From: Gnomoniopsis sp. IMI 355080 | Taxonomy: Eukaryota > Ascomycota > Sordariomycetes > Diaporthales > Gnomoniaceae | Assembly (NCBI GenBank): GCA_027946555.1 | Contig: JAPEVC010000023.1 | Span: forward strand, 62,001-126,000 | DNA length: 64,000 bases | Direction of reading: 5' to 3' | In this document: positions 35,398-46,343 of the stretch, in pieces | Position numbering within the stretch: position 1 is the first letter of the stretch | Layout: every line of letters starts with the position of its first letter | Made by a program: the position numbers and the translations under genes | Notes under the pieces: model-generated | The model's input: the letters and a program-made list of their open reading frames with translations, nothing else | Database searches by the model: none | What the model was told of the DNA's origin: nothing

Positions 35398-37263
35398 GCG
35401 ACCCATTGGAATGGCCCGCAGCCAACCTAAGCACCCCCCACCCCCCCGCGAATCGCCAGACACGAGATCCACGTTTCAGTCTCAAAATAGCAATGCCAAT
35501 CATTCGGAACGCAACCTCGTCTCTTGTTCCTGTGTCTCTCATCTCCTTCAAGAAGCTTGCCGGTAGCCGTCTCCCTCGATCGACAGATGTTGTCATGATG
35601 CTCGTCCAGCTTTCCAATGAAAGAGCCATCATCAAGAATTGTTGGCCCATTTGATCGTCATCCTGTCTTACGTAGTACACAGTTGAGCCCTCCACGCCTC
35701 TATAACAGACTGAGTTTTGGCCAAGTACATGCTGAGTTACACCTTCTTGCGGGAGGCATGAACAGTGTTTCACGACCCACCAAGATTGATGATGCACTGT
35801 ACAGTATCTACTCACTACCATAGGACCATTACACAGTAGGGCCTCAAATCAGCTAGTGGACGACGGGACTGGTCACTGGTACTGTACCATGGCTTGAAGA
35901 CTTGACCACCTCAATGCACACAAGTGACGGCACACGAGCGAGAGAGTGCACTCCACACTTTTTATCCTCCGTCACAGTCCTTCTCCCAACGACATCAAAA
36001 TAAGAATAAAAGAACGGCCGGATGCAGCCGGATGCCGGAGACCGGAGGGCGGATCCTTTGTCACAGTTTCCCAAACATCCGGAGTGGAGCTTTTCACTCC
36101 CGGTCCCGGCGTGCCACTGCAGCTGCCGTGCTTCCTTCGGCGACACCCGCCCGTGCCGCCTTTTCAAGGTCGGGCCTCGAGCTCGAATAAACAGCCAGGT
36201 CCTGTTCACGTGTCGCAATGGACCGAAGAAAAGGAAGTACAGTACAAGCAAGACTGACACAAGCCTGGCCTCGCCGCCAATAGCGACGTCGTGTAGATAT
36301 TCAGATAACGACCTAGCAAGGCAGTCTGTCAGTCAGTCATTCAGTCCAATTCGACTACTTGTAAAAAGCCTTGACAACTCCTCTGGTGCCGCCTTTGGGG
36401 GAAACATGTAGTTTGTCTCTGCACTTGAGACTTCATTATAGTATCATGTTACTATTGTGTTTCGAATGATACGCAACTTGCAGTGTCTACGACCGCTACA
36501 GGTCCGATACTGCAAGAGCCCTTCCTAGCAAAGACCCACCGTTCAGTGGAGTTTTGGAGGACAACCCAATTCTACCCAGCGCGGGGTTGCACTGTCTTTT
36601 GCATACTCTCAGCCATTTTGCCCAACGCGGTTGGTGAGGCGGATATAAGATATCCCGCGACAGAGTGCTATGCAGAGGTACTCCACCCCGCATAGTAGCG
36701 CCGCTGTCCCGTCGGTGAGTCCCATCTTCGCTACAAATGGGGCAGCCAGCGACGGAGAGTCATGAAGTCGTCGGATTGGGGCTTTCCCCAAGAGGCAGCG
36801 TTGTTTGGCCAAGGTGTCTGTGTCAATTGGGAATCTCCCGGGTGAAATTGGGCACCTGAACAAGTCTACGTGCGGGCCGAGAAATATGAGTAGCCTTCAC
36901 AGCGTTACTACTGCGAATGCCGAAAAGACTACCATAGAACGCCCTAAAAACCCTGTCGTCACAAGCCGATTTCCTCGGACTTGAGACCCATGGGATGACA
37001 AGGCCATAATAAATGGATGGTTGTGGGGAGTTTTGATATACTTCTTCTTCCTACATCGGCCAGATAGAACACAACAGTATCGCTATCCTCGTCAAATAAA
37101 ACTCTGCATGTTCATCTAGTCCATTCCCGACACTTGAACTTGCGCCGGATCGTCCCTCTTAGCTTACCTTGAGCACTGCCGACGCACTCATACCCCATTG
37201 ACGCCCTTTCACGCTCACGCGCTTTCATCAGTCCTCACACCCCCCTTCCCTCCACGTATCATC

Positions 37264-38632
37264 ATGCCTCTGCCGCCAGGAGTTTACCGTGCCGACCAGG
37301 TGGGCTCGTTCCTACGGCCCAAAGCCGTCCTCGACACCCGTAACGATGCCGCAGACGGCAAGATCACCCCCGCCAAGCTGCGTGAGGTTGAGGATGAGCA
37401 TGTCGCCGCCGTCGTCAAAAGCCAGGTCGAAAATGGTATTCGCTCCGTTACGGATGGAGAGTTCCGCCGCGCTTACTTTGTTGGTACCCTTTCAGTTTCC
37501 CATTTTTTCCCCCTCCTCCAGGTAATGGCGTCGTAGCAGGATTCATGAGAGGTGTCTCGAGACCAGTCTTGGGTGACATTACTCCCAAGGGGTGGGGTTC
37601 TTGAGAGTGTCTTGAGACGTATCTCATGAGAATGCGCGTCCACAAATGTATGCCCTGAGCTAGATCAACTTCAAACCACTGACCACGAAAGATTTGAAGC
37701 ACATCGACTTCTGCGTGCACCTCGATGGAGTCGAGCAGGCCGGCTATGTAAACTCGACCAACATCACAAAGGTCGGCATGAAGTCGCCCCCACGCCTCGT
37801 CGTGACCGGCAAGCTTGGTCACCCCAAGCCCATCCAGGTCGATGACTACAAGTTCCTCGCGGCGCAGATCGAGGCCCTGGGCCAGACCGGTAAGACCACC
37901 GCCAAGGTCTGTATCCCGTCGCCAACCATGGTCCACTTCCGTGGCGGCCGTGAGACCATCGACAAGACCGCCTATCCGACCTTGGAGCCCTTCTTTGACG
38001 ATCTGGTGCGCGTCTACCAGGAGGAAATCGCGGACCTGTACGCCGCCGGTTGCCGTTTCGTCCAGCTCGACGACACCAACCTGGCCTATCTCTGCGACGA
38101 CCAGATGCGCAAGGAGGCCGCCGCCCGCCACGGCGAGGACCCCGCCCAGCTGGCCGAGCAGTACGCCAAGCTCATCAACGGCGCCATTGCCAAGCGGCCC
38201 AAGGACATGACCATTGGCATCCACCTCTGCCGTGGCAACTACCGGAGTCAGTGGTTCGCGCAGGGTGGCTACGAGCCCGTGGCCGAGACGCTGTTCAAGA
38301 AGCTGGATGTCGACGTGTACTTCCTCGAGTACGACGATGCGCGTTCCGGGGATTTCAGCCCGCTGCGGCACTTGCCCGAGGGCAAGGTGGTGGTGCTGGG
38401 CGTCATGAGCAGCAAGACGCCGCAGCTGGACGACAAGGAGCAGATCATTCGCCGCGTCAAGGAGGCCGCTACGTACTGCCCCAAGGGACTGGACCAGCTC
38501 TGCTTGTCCCACCAGTGTGGTTTCAGCAGCACCATGGAGGGCAACGACCTCTCCGTGGAGGAGCAGTGGGCCAAGGTCCGGCTCGAGGTCGAGATTGCCA
38601 AGGAGCTGTGGGGTGAGGATCTGTCCGTTTAG
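37264..38632 (+). CDS. MetE-like (cobalamin-independent methionine synthase domain) protein
   Basis: A short single-domain relative of the C-terminal catalytic half of MetE (YxjG-like). Exons 37264-37479 and 37700-38632 give 382 residues; the 220-bp intron is long for this window. An alternative donor/acceptor pair (after 37483, before 37691) also keeps the frame and inserts three residues. The start is MPLPPGVYRADQVGSFLRP, typical of the family. Motifs are DGEFRRAYF, QLDDTNLAYLCD, HLCRGNYRSQWF with His247 and Cys249 as zinc ligands, FLEYDDARSGDF, and SHQCGFSSTMEGN with Cys345 as the third cysteine-type ligand. Zinc activates a thiol substrate in this family. Whether homocysteine is the substrate here is unknown. 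Fungi also carry a full-length MetE. Confidence 0.88.
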
Positions 38633-39312
38633 ACTGTGACCGAGTCACACGATCCTCTTGCATTTCTTTTTAACATAATTGTCTGGCCTATGTAGTGGAT
38701 ATAAACCCGTCTTCGGGTCTGGGAGCACTGGGTGGGGATTGGCGTTGCTTCAACAGCGGTATTGGCCGAGGGCTCATGGCCTGGACGAGAGATGCATTAT
38801 AGGACGAGATACCTTGTACATGACCCTGGTACTGGAACAGATGGTGTACAGGTTTGCATGATTACTAAAAAAATTCTATATTTCCGAGAAAAGTTTCGTT
38901 GGTTATTTTCTACCACCTGCCGCCTCTGCGCTTTTCCCCTCCCACGTGCGGGCCAAACAATGAGCCTTACAATGTTCATCAACGCGACTGCGAAGATTGA
39001 CAGCTTGACAACGAGACAAGAACAGTACTTCGTGGTACCTCCGACAAATCAAATCACATCAGGGGCTGTCTTCGACTCTCGCTGCCAATCCATCCACTTC
39101 CACGTTGCCAATGTTAAGGTATATTCCCGGAAAGTTCATTTGTTAGACAGTACTCATGCTCAAAACAAGAGAGCCTTGGGCCCATGACAAGATTCTTCCA
39201 GGACACGTTGTGAAGATTGGTGTCATTCTCATTAACTAATTATGTGACATCTTTGATATCCTTCATCGCATATATACAGTGAAAGCGTCACCATCATTAC
39301 TTCGTTCCACTC
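38633..39312. other. Convergent 3' intergenic region
   Basis: About 0.7 kb between the MetE-like and beta-glucosidase stop codons. A 151-codon frame at 38732 has no recognisable motif. Confidence 0.5.
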
Positions 39313-42300
39313 TTACGCAAGAACTTGGCTCAGAGGCAGATCCCTCGAAGACGCCCCGACCCACACCGTCTTGGTCGAATTCCTCACAAACCAATCCTGC
39401 TCGACTGTTGACCACGAACTGATATCCCGTCTCGTGATATCCACGGTAAACGTCCTGGTCTCATTCGGCTGCATTTCGCGCAACTTCTCAAACCCGCGCA
39501 GCTCGCGCACAGGGTCATATGGCCCACCCCTCGACACATACAACTGGGCCACCTCGTCACCAGCGACAGAGCCCGTGTTCGTCACCGACGCCGTTACGCG
39601 GTACAGCACGTCGTACAGGCGGGGGTTGCCGCCGGGGGCGCCGCCGGCCTTGGGAATGGGCTGCGCAGAGCTGTTGTGAGCACGGTCGGGAATGAAGTCC
39701 GACAGGCCGTAGTCGCGGTCATCGGCGGAAGCTTCAAGATCAGTGCTGTTGAGCCAGGGGTAGAGATAGTACTCAATCTTGTTGTCGGCGATGGCCTCCG
39801 GGAAGAGGTAGTCGGCAGGGTCCATGCTGTAATTGCCGTACGTCTTTGCTGGCGAAGTGTAGCCCGTAAAAGGAGTGTAGGCGGAGACGTTGGTAAACTT
39901 TTCAACCTGCAGGTTACTGTACTCAAAGGTAGTGTAACTCAGACCGAAGCCGAAAGGATAGGTGGGCGTTTGGTTGTGGAGATCAAACGAACGATAGTCG
40001 ATAAAGACGCCCTCCTGGAAGTTCACCTGGGGCACCAGTTCGTTGGGCGTGTACAGGAGGTCAGTGCCATAGTCGGTACGGTTGGCTGCGATGGTGAAGG
40101 GCAGCTTGGCACTAGGATTGACGCGGCCGAAGAGCACGTCGACAATAGAGTTGCCACTCTCCTGGCCAGGCACACCAGCCCAAAGGATAGCCGTGATATT
40201 AGGGTTGGCCGCGTAGCTGTCGAGGATGACGGGGCCAGTAGAGTGGATGACAAGAACTGTGTTGTTGCACTCAGCGGCCACAGCCTCGATGGCAGCATCA
40301 CCGTTCTGCCAAAGTGTCAAGTTGTTGCGGTCTCCCATGTTACCTGGACAACGTCAGTAGGCATCTCATCAATTTTTCAGCGGAATAGCACGTACTGTCC
40401 ACGACGATGTAGCCCTCGCCGGAATTGCTGTTGGCGAAGACGAGGCAGACACCAGAGACTTCCTGCGCACGACGAGCAAGAGCAGACATGGTGTCCAGAT
40501 CCCAGTTGTCAAGCGCTGACTCATAGCTGCCTCCATTCGCGAGAACCTCGTTCTGGATGGCAGTATCGGGTGTCACTAGGTAGGCGAAGTTGGAAGAGCC
40601 CGAGCCCCACGCCATACCCAATGTACCGTTGTCGCAGCCTCTGTCCGAGCAGTAATTAGGGCCGTTAATATTGGCACCGGCATCTTCGCCAAAGACAGCT
40701 GTCAACTGCTCGGTGCCCGTGAGTGGAAGTGCGCCAGTATTCTTTAGGAGAACGGTGCTAGCGGCGCCTAGCGAGCGGATCAGGGAGGAGTGGTTGCCTC
40801 GGACATCCACATGTTGGTTGACCTGCGTCCACGCGCCTTGGTTGTTGTAATAATGCTCGTACCCGTAGGTATCCGTGGTCCATGAGGAAAAGTTGATGGG
40901 ATCACGCTCGATCGGAAGGTCCACGTAGAAGAATCCAGCCATGATCCTCACAGCCATATCATCGATACGCCACTGAGGAACCGTTCCATTGAGCACTGCA
41001 ATCGTGAGGTTGGCTGTGTACAGATCAGCCATGTTCCACAAATATAAAGAGGAAAGGGAAAGACACGCACCGCCAAAGTACGATCGACCACTATCGTTGT
41101 CGGTGTCACCGGGCATTGTCATGTCAAGACCTGCGAGCACTGAAGACACTCCGCTATGTGTACCGATCCAGTCCGAGACAACAAAGCCTTGGAATCCGAG
41201 CTCTCCCTTCAATAGGTAATTGAGCGTATATGAGTTCTGGCATGACTGACTGTTATTGACTTGGTTGTAGGAGCACATGATGGACGTAGCGCCGGCTTTC
41301 ACTCCGTCTGTCATCGAATATTAGTATTCTGTCTCTGAAGAGCCACACGGATGCAAGAATGGCCGATGGTCGAATTCACTGCCCAGGCTGGGCGAGGGCA
41401 CCTATGTGGACTTACCGGCAAACGGCCAGAGGTAGAGTTCGTGCATCGTCACATCATCCAGGTTTGCAGAGTTTGACTCAGTGATGTTGAAGCCGTATGT
41501 GATAGCATCCGACAACTGACGAAAGTGCTCTTGTTCGTAGGCGATGTAATGCTTGGCCGAGGTCATCTGTTGCGGACTCTGTCAGCGACTCTCCATGGAC
41601 TTCATCCGTAAGGTCAAGGTAGAGCTCACGATTCCAGCCGACTGAATTCCCTTGATAGACTCGGCAAACATTTGACCAGTGAGCACTGGATCAGGGCTGA
41701 AGCCTTCCCAGTTCCTGCCTCCCTCGGGCGCACGACCGAGAGGGCCAGCAACAGGGCCCAGCTGCATATCTGAGCCCTTGCCTTTGTGCTCTTCACCCAT
41801 GGCTTGGCCACGGGCGTAGGCCAAGTCTCGATCCCAGGTTGCGGCAACGTTCACGCCCGCTGGGAACACAGAGTTGAAATCAGAATCTCGCACGCCGACT
41901 GGAGAGTCCTGAAGACACATGGCACGGAATCCTAGCCGAGGGATGGAGCCCGTTTGTCCAACGCAGAGGTCTGTTTCCCATCCGGTTCCCGTGGTCAAGT
42001 TGACCTTCTCAGCGAGCGTTAGTTGGCTAACAAAGGCACGCGCTTTCTCATAAGACGCGGCCCAGTCACCTAATCCTTCGCCCCCTGATGTAACAAGCCA
42101 TTAGCATATTTGCCTTTGTACTGCTATCATGTTGTTGCTACACCTGAAATACAGCGCTCAAGTTCGACTTACATGGTGAAGGGTATTTCGGTGGGCTAAC
42201 TTGGAAGCTCTGACTACCTGCAATCGCCACAGGGTTCGCCGACTCAAATCCGGGGTAGGTTGTATCTGGGAAAGGAGCCCCATAATTCCCATCATGAGAA

Positions 42301-42377
42301 TAATCCGTGTTGCCAACCTCCCACGCGAGTGTTGAGCCCGCTGCCGCGAGAAGCAGAGAGGAGGTGAAGGTCTGCAT
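39313..42377 (-). CDS. Secreted GH3 beta-glucosidase
   Basis: Hydrolyses terminal beta-glucosyl residues, for example from cellobiose. Six exons on the minus strand: 42173-42377, 41630-42084, 41416-41566, 41071-41307, 40396-41013 and 39313-40343, giving 898 residues. The signal peptide is MQTFTSSLLLAAAGSTLAW. The N-terminal GH3 barrel has LTLAEKVNLTTGTGW and CLQDSPVGVRD. GFVVSDWIGTHSG holds the nucleophile Asp316. The C-terminal GH3 domain has LLKNTGALPL and WAGVPGQESG. A fibronectin-III-like domain closes the protein (YPFGFGLSYTTFEY to DEVAQLYVS). Many N-glycosylation sites are present. The intron at 41014-41070 is 57 bp without a stop, so naive translation runs through it. Removing it gives SYFGANLTIAVLNGT, the family consensus. 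The C-terminus ends LPLSQVLA. Confidence 0.95.
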
Positions 42378-43944
42378 GATGCTGGAGGGTTGTCAAAGGC
42401 ACCACTGCTGAGGTGTGTCTTCTCTATTGCCAGGTGGGAGCTCCTCTGCGTTATTTATACAAGGTGACAGTGCTATCACACTATGTCATGCTCTGCGTCA
42501 TGACGCTTTCCAAGGACGGATACATGATTATGGGCCCCTCTTTGCAGACGGCTCATAGTTGCCGGAAGTGCACGTCGTCCTGCTCGGGCACAGTCCGCCG
42601 TCCTTGCAGTCGAGCCAAACGTGAACTCATCCCTGATAGAAAGACATGCACGGCCGCCGGCGACATTTCGGACGGCGTGGAGACTTTCCAGAATCGCGGG
42701 GGACATGACGGGCGACTGTCAGCTGATATGGAGTCCCACCTTTGGATTACAGCTCCATCATAACGTTGTAGTGGCCTGGAGAGGTCCTTGGAGAAAGCAA
42801 AAGATGTTGGCTACGATATGACTTGGATGGGCTGGCCGGTGAGAATCCCCCTATACACACCGCCGTTGTAAGTACTCCTGGAGCGGTGATCGATGTGGCA
42901 CTGTGATCCATCATTGATTCCATCGTGAGGCTCTGCGCCAAGAGATGCGAGGGCCGCCGCTAGGTCCTCCTTGGCAGCTTGCGGAATAATTGCTTGATTC
43001 CCTGAACGAATCGGGGGACCGTACGCACAGTAGCTCAACCAAGAAAGATGAGATTTCTTTGCGAGGTGCCTGGCGATCACTGTGAGTTCTTCAAGCGTCA
43101 TTCCATCAATTTGGGCCGGACAAGACCCACCCAACCCCATGGGCTCATGCCCTGCAGCTTAGAAGCATTCGGGCCGAGAGCCTCGTGACGAGGGTGCGGA
43201 CCCGCTGTGGACACTCCATCATCCCCATTCCATGGTCAGTTCACCGGAAACTGGAGAAGTGACCACAGTAAAGGCGGGGAAACGCCCGGCTGAACGTTGT
43301 TGCATGGGACGAACATGCCAGACCCACGATGGGGGCATCCCCACATCCCCATATTATCGCCTGCCCTCCGGATCTGGAGATTGAATCCCAAGGGCATCAC
43401 TCCGGCCAGTCCGGCTAAACATCGCCGCTTTGTGCCATGAATCCTGTTTTGCGGGATTGCATACACGACAGGTTGGATACCGCACTTTCGACATTGCAGT
43501 TGCGGTCCGCTCTTGGTAAACGTCGGATGAGCACACGCCCAGGTAAATGCCGACAGTTCGCCCAAATCTTCGGACAATATCCGTTCCTCTATGTCGTGAA
43601 GCACCACGGCCGCATCATCCACAACGAAGAGTCCAGCTCTTTTGCCTTGTAGTAGAACTCGCCACCTGGCTCACTTGATGCTGAAGAGAACCAAACGATA
43701 CTTTGATCGGAGTATGATCGGTTTCATAGAAATTAGTGAACATTCACCCTACCCTGGCAATGCAACTCAGCACCCAACATCAACACGAGCGTCACGAACG
43801 GGAACGAAGAGATCATGGGCCGACGTGAACTGTTTTGCGACTGTGTACAACGCCATCCAATGGCACTGAGAGAGAATGTGGTCATGGTAATCATCTCAGC
43901 ACGAGATTCTCCGGTGTAGTCGTGATGTGTCCCACCCATCGGTC
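42378..43944. promoter_or_regulatory. Beta-glucosidase upstream region
   Basis: About 1.6 kb between the GH3 start and the GST stop. Motifs matching the CreA consensus SYGGRG occur as GCGGGG near 42696 and 43274 and as CCCCAC (GTGGGG on the minus strand) near 43339. A GGCTAA, the XlnR/Xyr1 core, lies at 43413-43418. These fit glucose-repressed, inducer-activated expression but are short and may be chance. A 128-codon minus frame at 43236-43622 is not recognisable. Confidence 0.4.
42453..42460 (-). promoter_or_regulatory. TATA box of the beta-glucosidase
   Basis: TATAAATA on the minus strand, about 75-85 bp before the start codon. Confidence 0.6.
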
Positions 43945-44882
43945 TCACTCACTCAGATCCAATTCCGGATATTGCCGGTAGATACCCATACTGTACTTCT
44001 GCCTCCTATCACTGGCCAAGTAATTCTTGATGTTGGGTCTCTCCTTGACTGCATCGTAGAGGGTGAACACTTTATCATAATCGCCGGAATCCTGGACCTT
44101 CTTCATAGCCTTTGGGAACATGTATTTCAGCCCGTCCACACACTGTCACGGTGTCAGTCCTCACACAAAGACAGCCGTTCCACGATTAACATACCTGGAA
44201 GAGGACCAGGTCCGCGTATGTCAGCTTCCCAGAATAAAGCCAGGGCCCGCCGCCGCTGGTCTTGCTTTTGAGCACACGCTGGAAATATCCCAGAAACTTG
44301 GGCAGACGATTGGCGATGTAGTCCTTGCTCTTTCGCAAACTCTCTTCCTTCTGATCCTCGTAGTACAAGCTGATTTCGTGATCAGTGAGGCGATACCAAG
44401 GCACTTTACTTGACTGACGTTGCAACCTGGACCCATGTGCACTTGACTTACCTGGTAGCTATGGGATGGTGGCAGTCGTGTGGCTCGTTGCTCAGGCCAT
44501 CAAGGGCCGTAAGGGCAAGCCCATTGACAATGTAGAGACCGTCCTCGTCCTCGTCGCCTGGTTTGGGAGCGAGACCCAGTCTTGGCCCCAGGTAGAGCAG
44601 GATGTTGGGGGTCTGATTGAGTAGGAAATCTCCATGTTTGAGGAACGGAGGAGCGAGGAACGGAGGATTGGTATCGTCTCCTGTATGAGACGGATCTATA
44701 AGGGCGAGAACCTCCTTGACACCATCGTTGATATGGGCGGTGTCTGTGTAGTCGGCGCCAGCCTCCTCAAGAGCCAGGCGGATGTGCTCTCCGCGACCCG
44801 GGAGCCCGGGCCAGTAGATGAGGTGGTAAGGGACGTCCTTAGCGGACTTTTGGCGTTTGGCGGCGGGAGTTGAAGCTGACAT
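43945..44882 (-). CDS. Glutathione S-transferase
   Basis: Conjugates glutathione to electrophiles in the cytosol. Exons on the minus strand 44452-44882, 44195-44369 and 43945-44142 give 267 residues. The start is the ATG at 44882 (MSASTPAAKR); the longer open frame upstream has no ATG. The thioredoxin-like N-domain begins about residue 18 with YHLIYWPGLPGRGEHIRLAL, and the Tyr in the first strand is the usual thiol-activating position of sigma/mu-like classes. GDFLLNQTPNILLYLG is the glutathione-binding cis-Pro/Ser region. The helical C-domain has LYYEDQKEESLRKSKDYIAN and GGGPWLYSGKLTYADLVLFQ. The last exon ends YRQYPELDLSE. The Lys/Arg-rich first 15 residues are an extension without a clear role. 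Confidence 0.92.
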
Positions 44883-46343
44883 GGCGACTCGGTATGTACA
44901 ATTAGTCTTGTAAGTGTATGTCCAAAGCTTCCAACCCACGAAGTCGTCGTGTCGAAGCTTTGTTATCTCCGAAACAATTGCGGGATTGTCTTACGTCAAG
45001 CTGATATTGGTCAGTAACCTGGTAACCTAGCATGCGTTCCCCGCGAACCGGTTGTTTTTCCCGCACGCTTATGCATCCATCCTACTGCCACCAAACTATA
45101 ACGCATACTAAGTAGTAGGGAATTTACCCATTATGGCTTGATACGAATAGCATAGTAGATCCTAGTCGGTCTTGTTGATCAACAATTCTGGGCAGGCCAT
45201 GGAGAGATTGTGCATTTCAGCTACCCACTCAGCCAGCTAATGTAGTAGTGGGTGTACTGCATGTGTCCAATCCGAAGGCGGCGACAGGGTAACATTTGTG
45301 GTTCACAATGTCAGATCCGGTGACCCGTGCATTTCAGAGCACGTGGGCCTACTTCCCTGAATTCCCTTATACCCTCGACGCGGACCCGACAGCAGTATAT
45401 GTCGTTTGGGGCAACTGGGCACCACATAGCAATGACATATCTTGGCTGATCGAACCTGTAACTCCGACTCACTTAATAGAGCAGCCAGCCACCGACTTGA
45501 TGGCCCTTACGCATACCAAACACCAGAAGGTATACTTGCAAAGGTGGTCGCCGAGTCAGCAATTCAACCCTCCTGCAGGCCATTAAAATTTTCTCAGAGG
45601 CGACATGATATATTCCTGCAGACAGCTTCGGAAAATGGGAGAACACGTCAAGAATTTGGAAGCCAGTCCTGACTACTGAAGAACACATCTGGTACGAAGT
45701 AGGTACCTGACACGACGAACAAATCCACAGCTCCTTCTCATGAAATCGGGGCACATGCCACTCAGCCTCGGCGCTGGTGCTTGGCTACTCGCACCTGATG
45801 CTGGAGTCTTAGCCTGAACTGGACTAATTGGTACTGTACAAGAACAATCGGAAGTGCAAGTTATAGATTGCTTACTAGGTAGTTTCGGTTAGCATGATGA
45901 CTACAACATTGAGGCGCTGGGCATATGCAGACCCCAATCCCCTTTTCTGGCGTCATCCATAGATCCTTTTCCAGAAATTTAAAGTGAGGATCATCATTCT
46001 GGGCGACTAGACAGCCATATCGGGCAGAGTCAGCTAGGACATAATCGCCAGGCAAGACTTGCCACACTTCACATACCTTCTTCCAAGGTCATGCTTCACA
46101 CCATCCTGCAGCCAACTTTTCTTGGTTCATTGCTTTAGGTACTTGTGCTTGAGCGCCAAGGATCTAAAAGGGGCAAACGATTAGATGGCGATCACGCGGT
46201 TCGAGCCATATTGCTGCTGCTGCAACTTGAGCACGTAGAACTAGTCTGCCACACCCGTGCTGCTCCTTCTTCTGCACATGCATACGTATATAAGATATAT
46301 GTTGACTTCCAGACCTCCTTGATCATGTCACTTTTGGGTCTTG
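44883..46343. other. Divergent intergenic region
   Basis: About 1.5 kb between the GST and App1-like start codons, containing both promoters. No further gene recognised. A TATATAAG lies at 46287-46294 on the App1 side. Confidence 0.5.
46287..46294 (+). promoter_or_regulatory. TATA box of the App1-like gene
   Basis: TATATAAG about 50 bp before the chosen ATG at 46344 and 38 bp before an out-of-frame ATG at 46325. The leader must be very short. Confidence 0.5.

Larger units (their letters stand above)
33655..37263. other. Long intergenic region with simple repeats
   Basis: About 3.6 kb. The first 500 bp are strongly purine-rich on the plus strand (pyrimidine-rich leader of the BAR gene). Further on lie a TG repeat, a T23 run (35034-35056), a CAGACCC tandem repeat and TACCTAGGTA microrepeats near 34751. 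Open frames of up to 143 codons overlap one another in several phases and resemble nothing known. Confidence 0.5.

Noticed and set aside
35924..36411. Overlapping frames of 88-129 codons in the long 34-37 kb gap
   Set aside because: Three phases are open at once over the same bases, typical of chance in GC-rich DNA.
37448..38512. 354-codon minus frame across the MetE-like gene
   Set aside because: It lies antisense to a clearly conserved enzyme with GC-rich third positions; its translation resembles nothing and crosses the intron.
38050..38616. 188-codon plus frame inside the MetE-like exon
   Set aside because: A shifted-phase shadow, rich in Arg/Gly/Ala from GC-rich codons.
39676..40659. 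327-codon plus frame across the beta-glucosidase
   Set aside because: Antisense to GH3 coding sequence, with no start context and no domain.
43236..43622. 128-codon minus frame with several cysteines between the beta-glucosidase and GST genes
   Set aside because: The Cys spacing (CRKCG and others) fits no zinc-binding family I know, and there is no good start or splice context.
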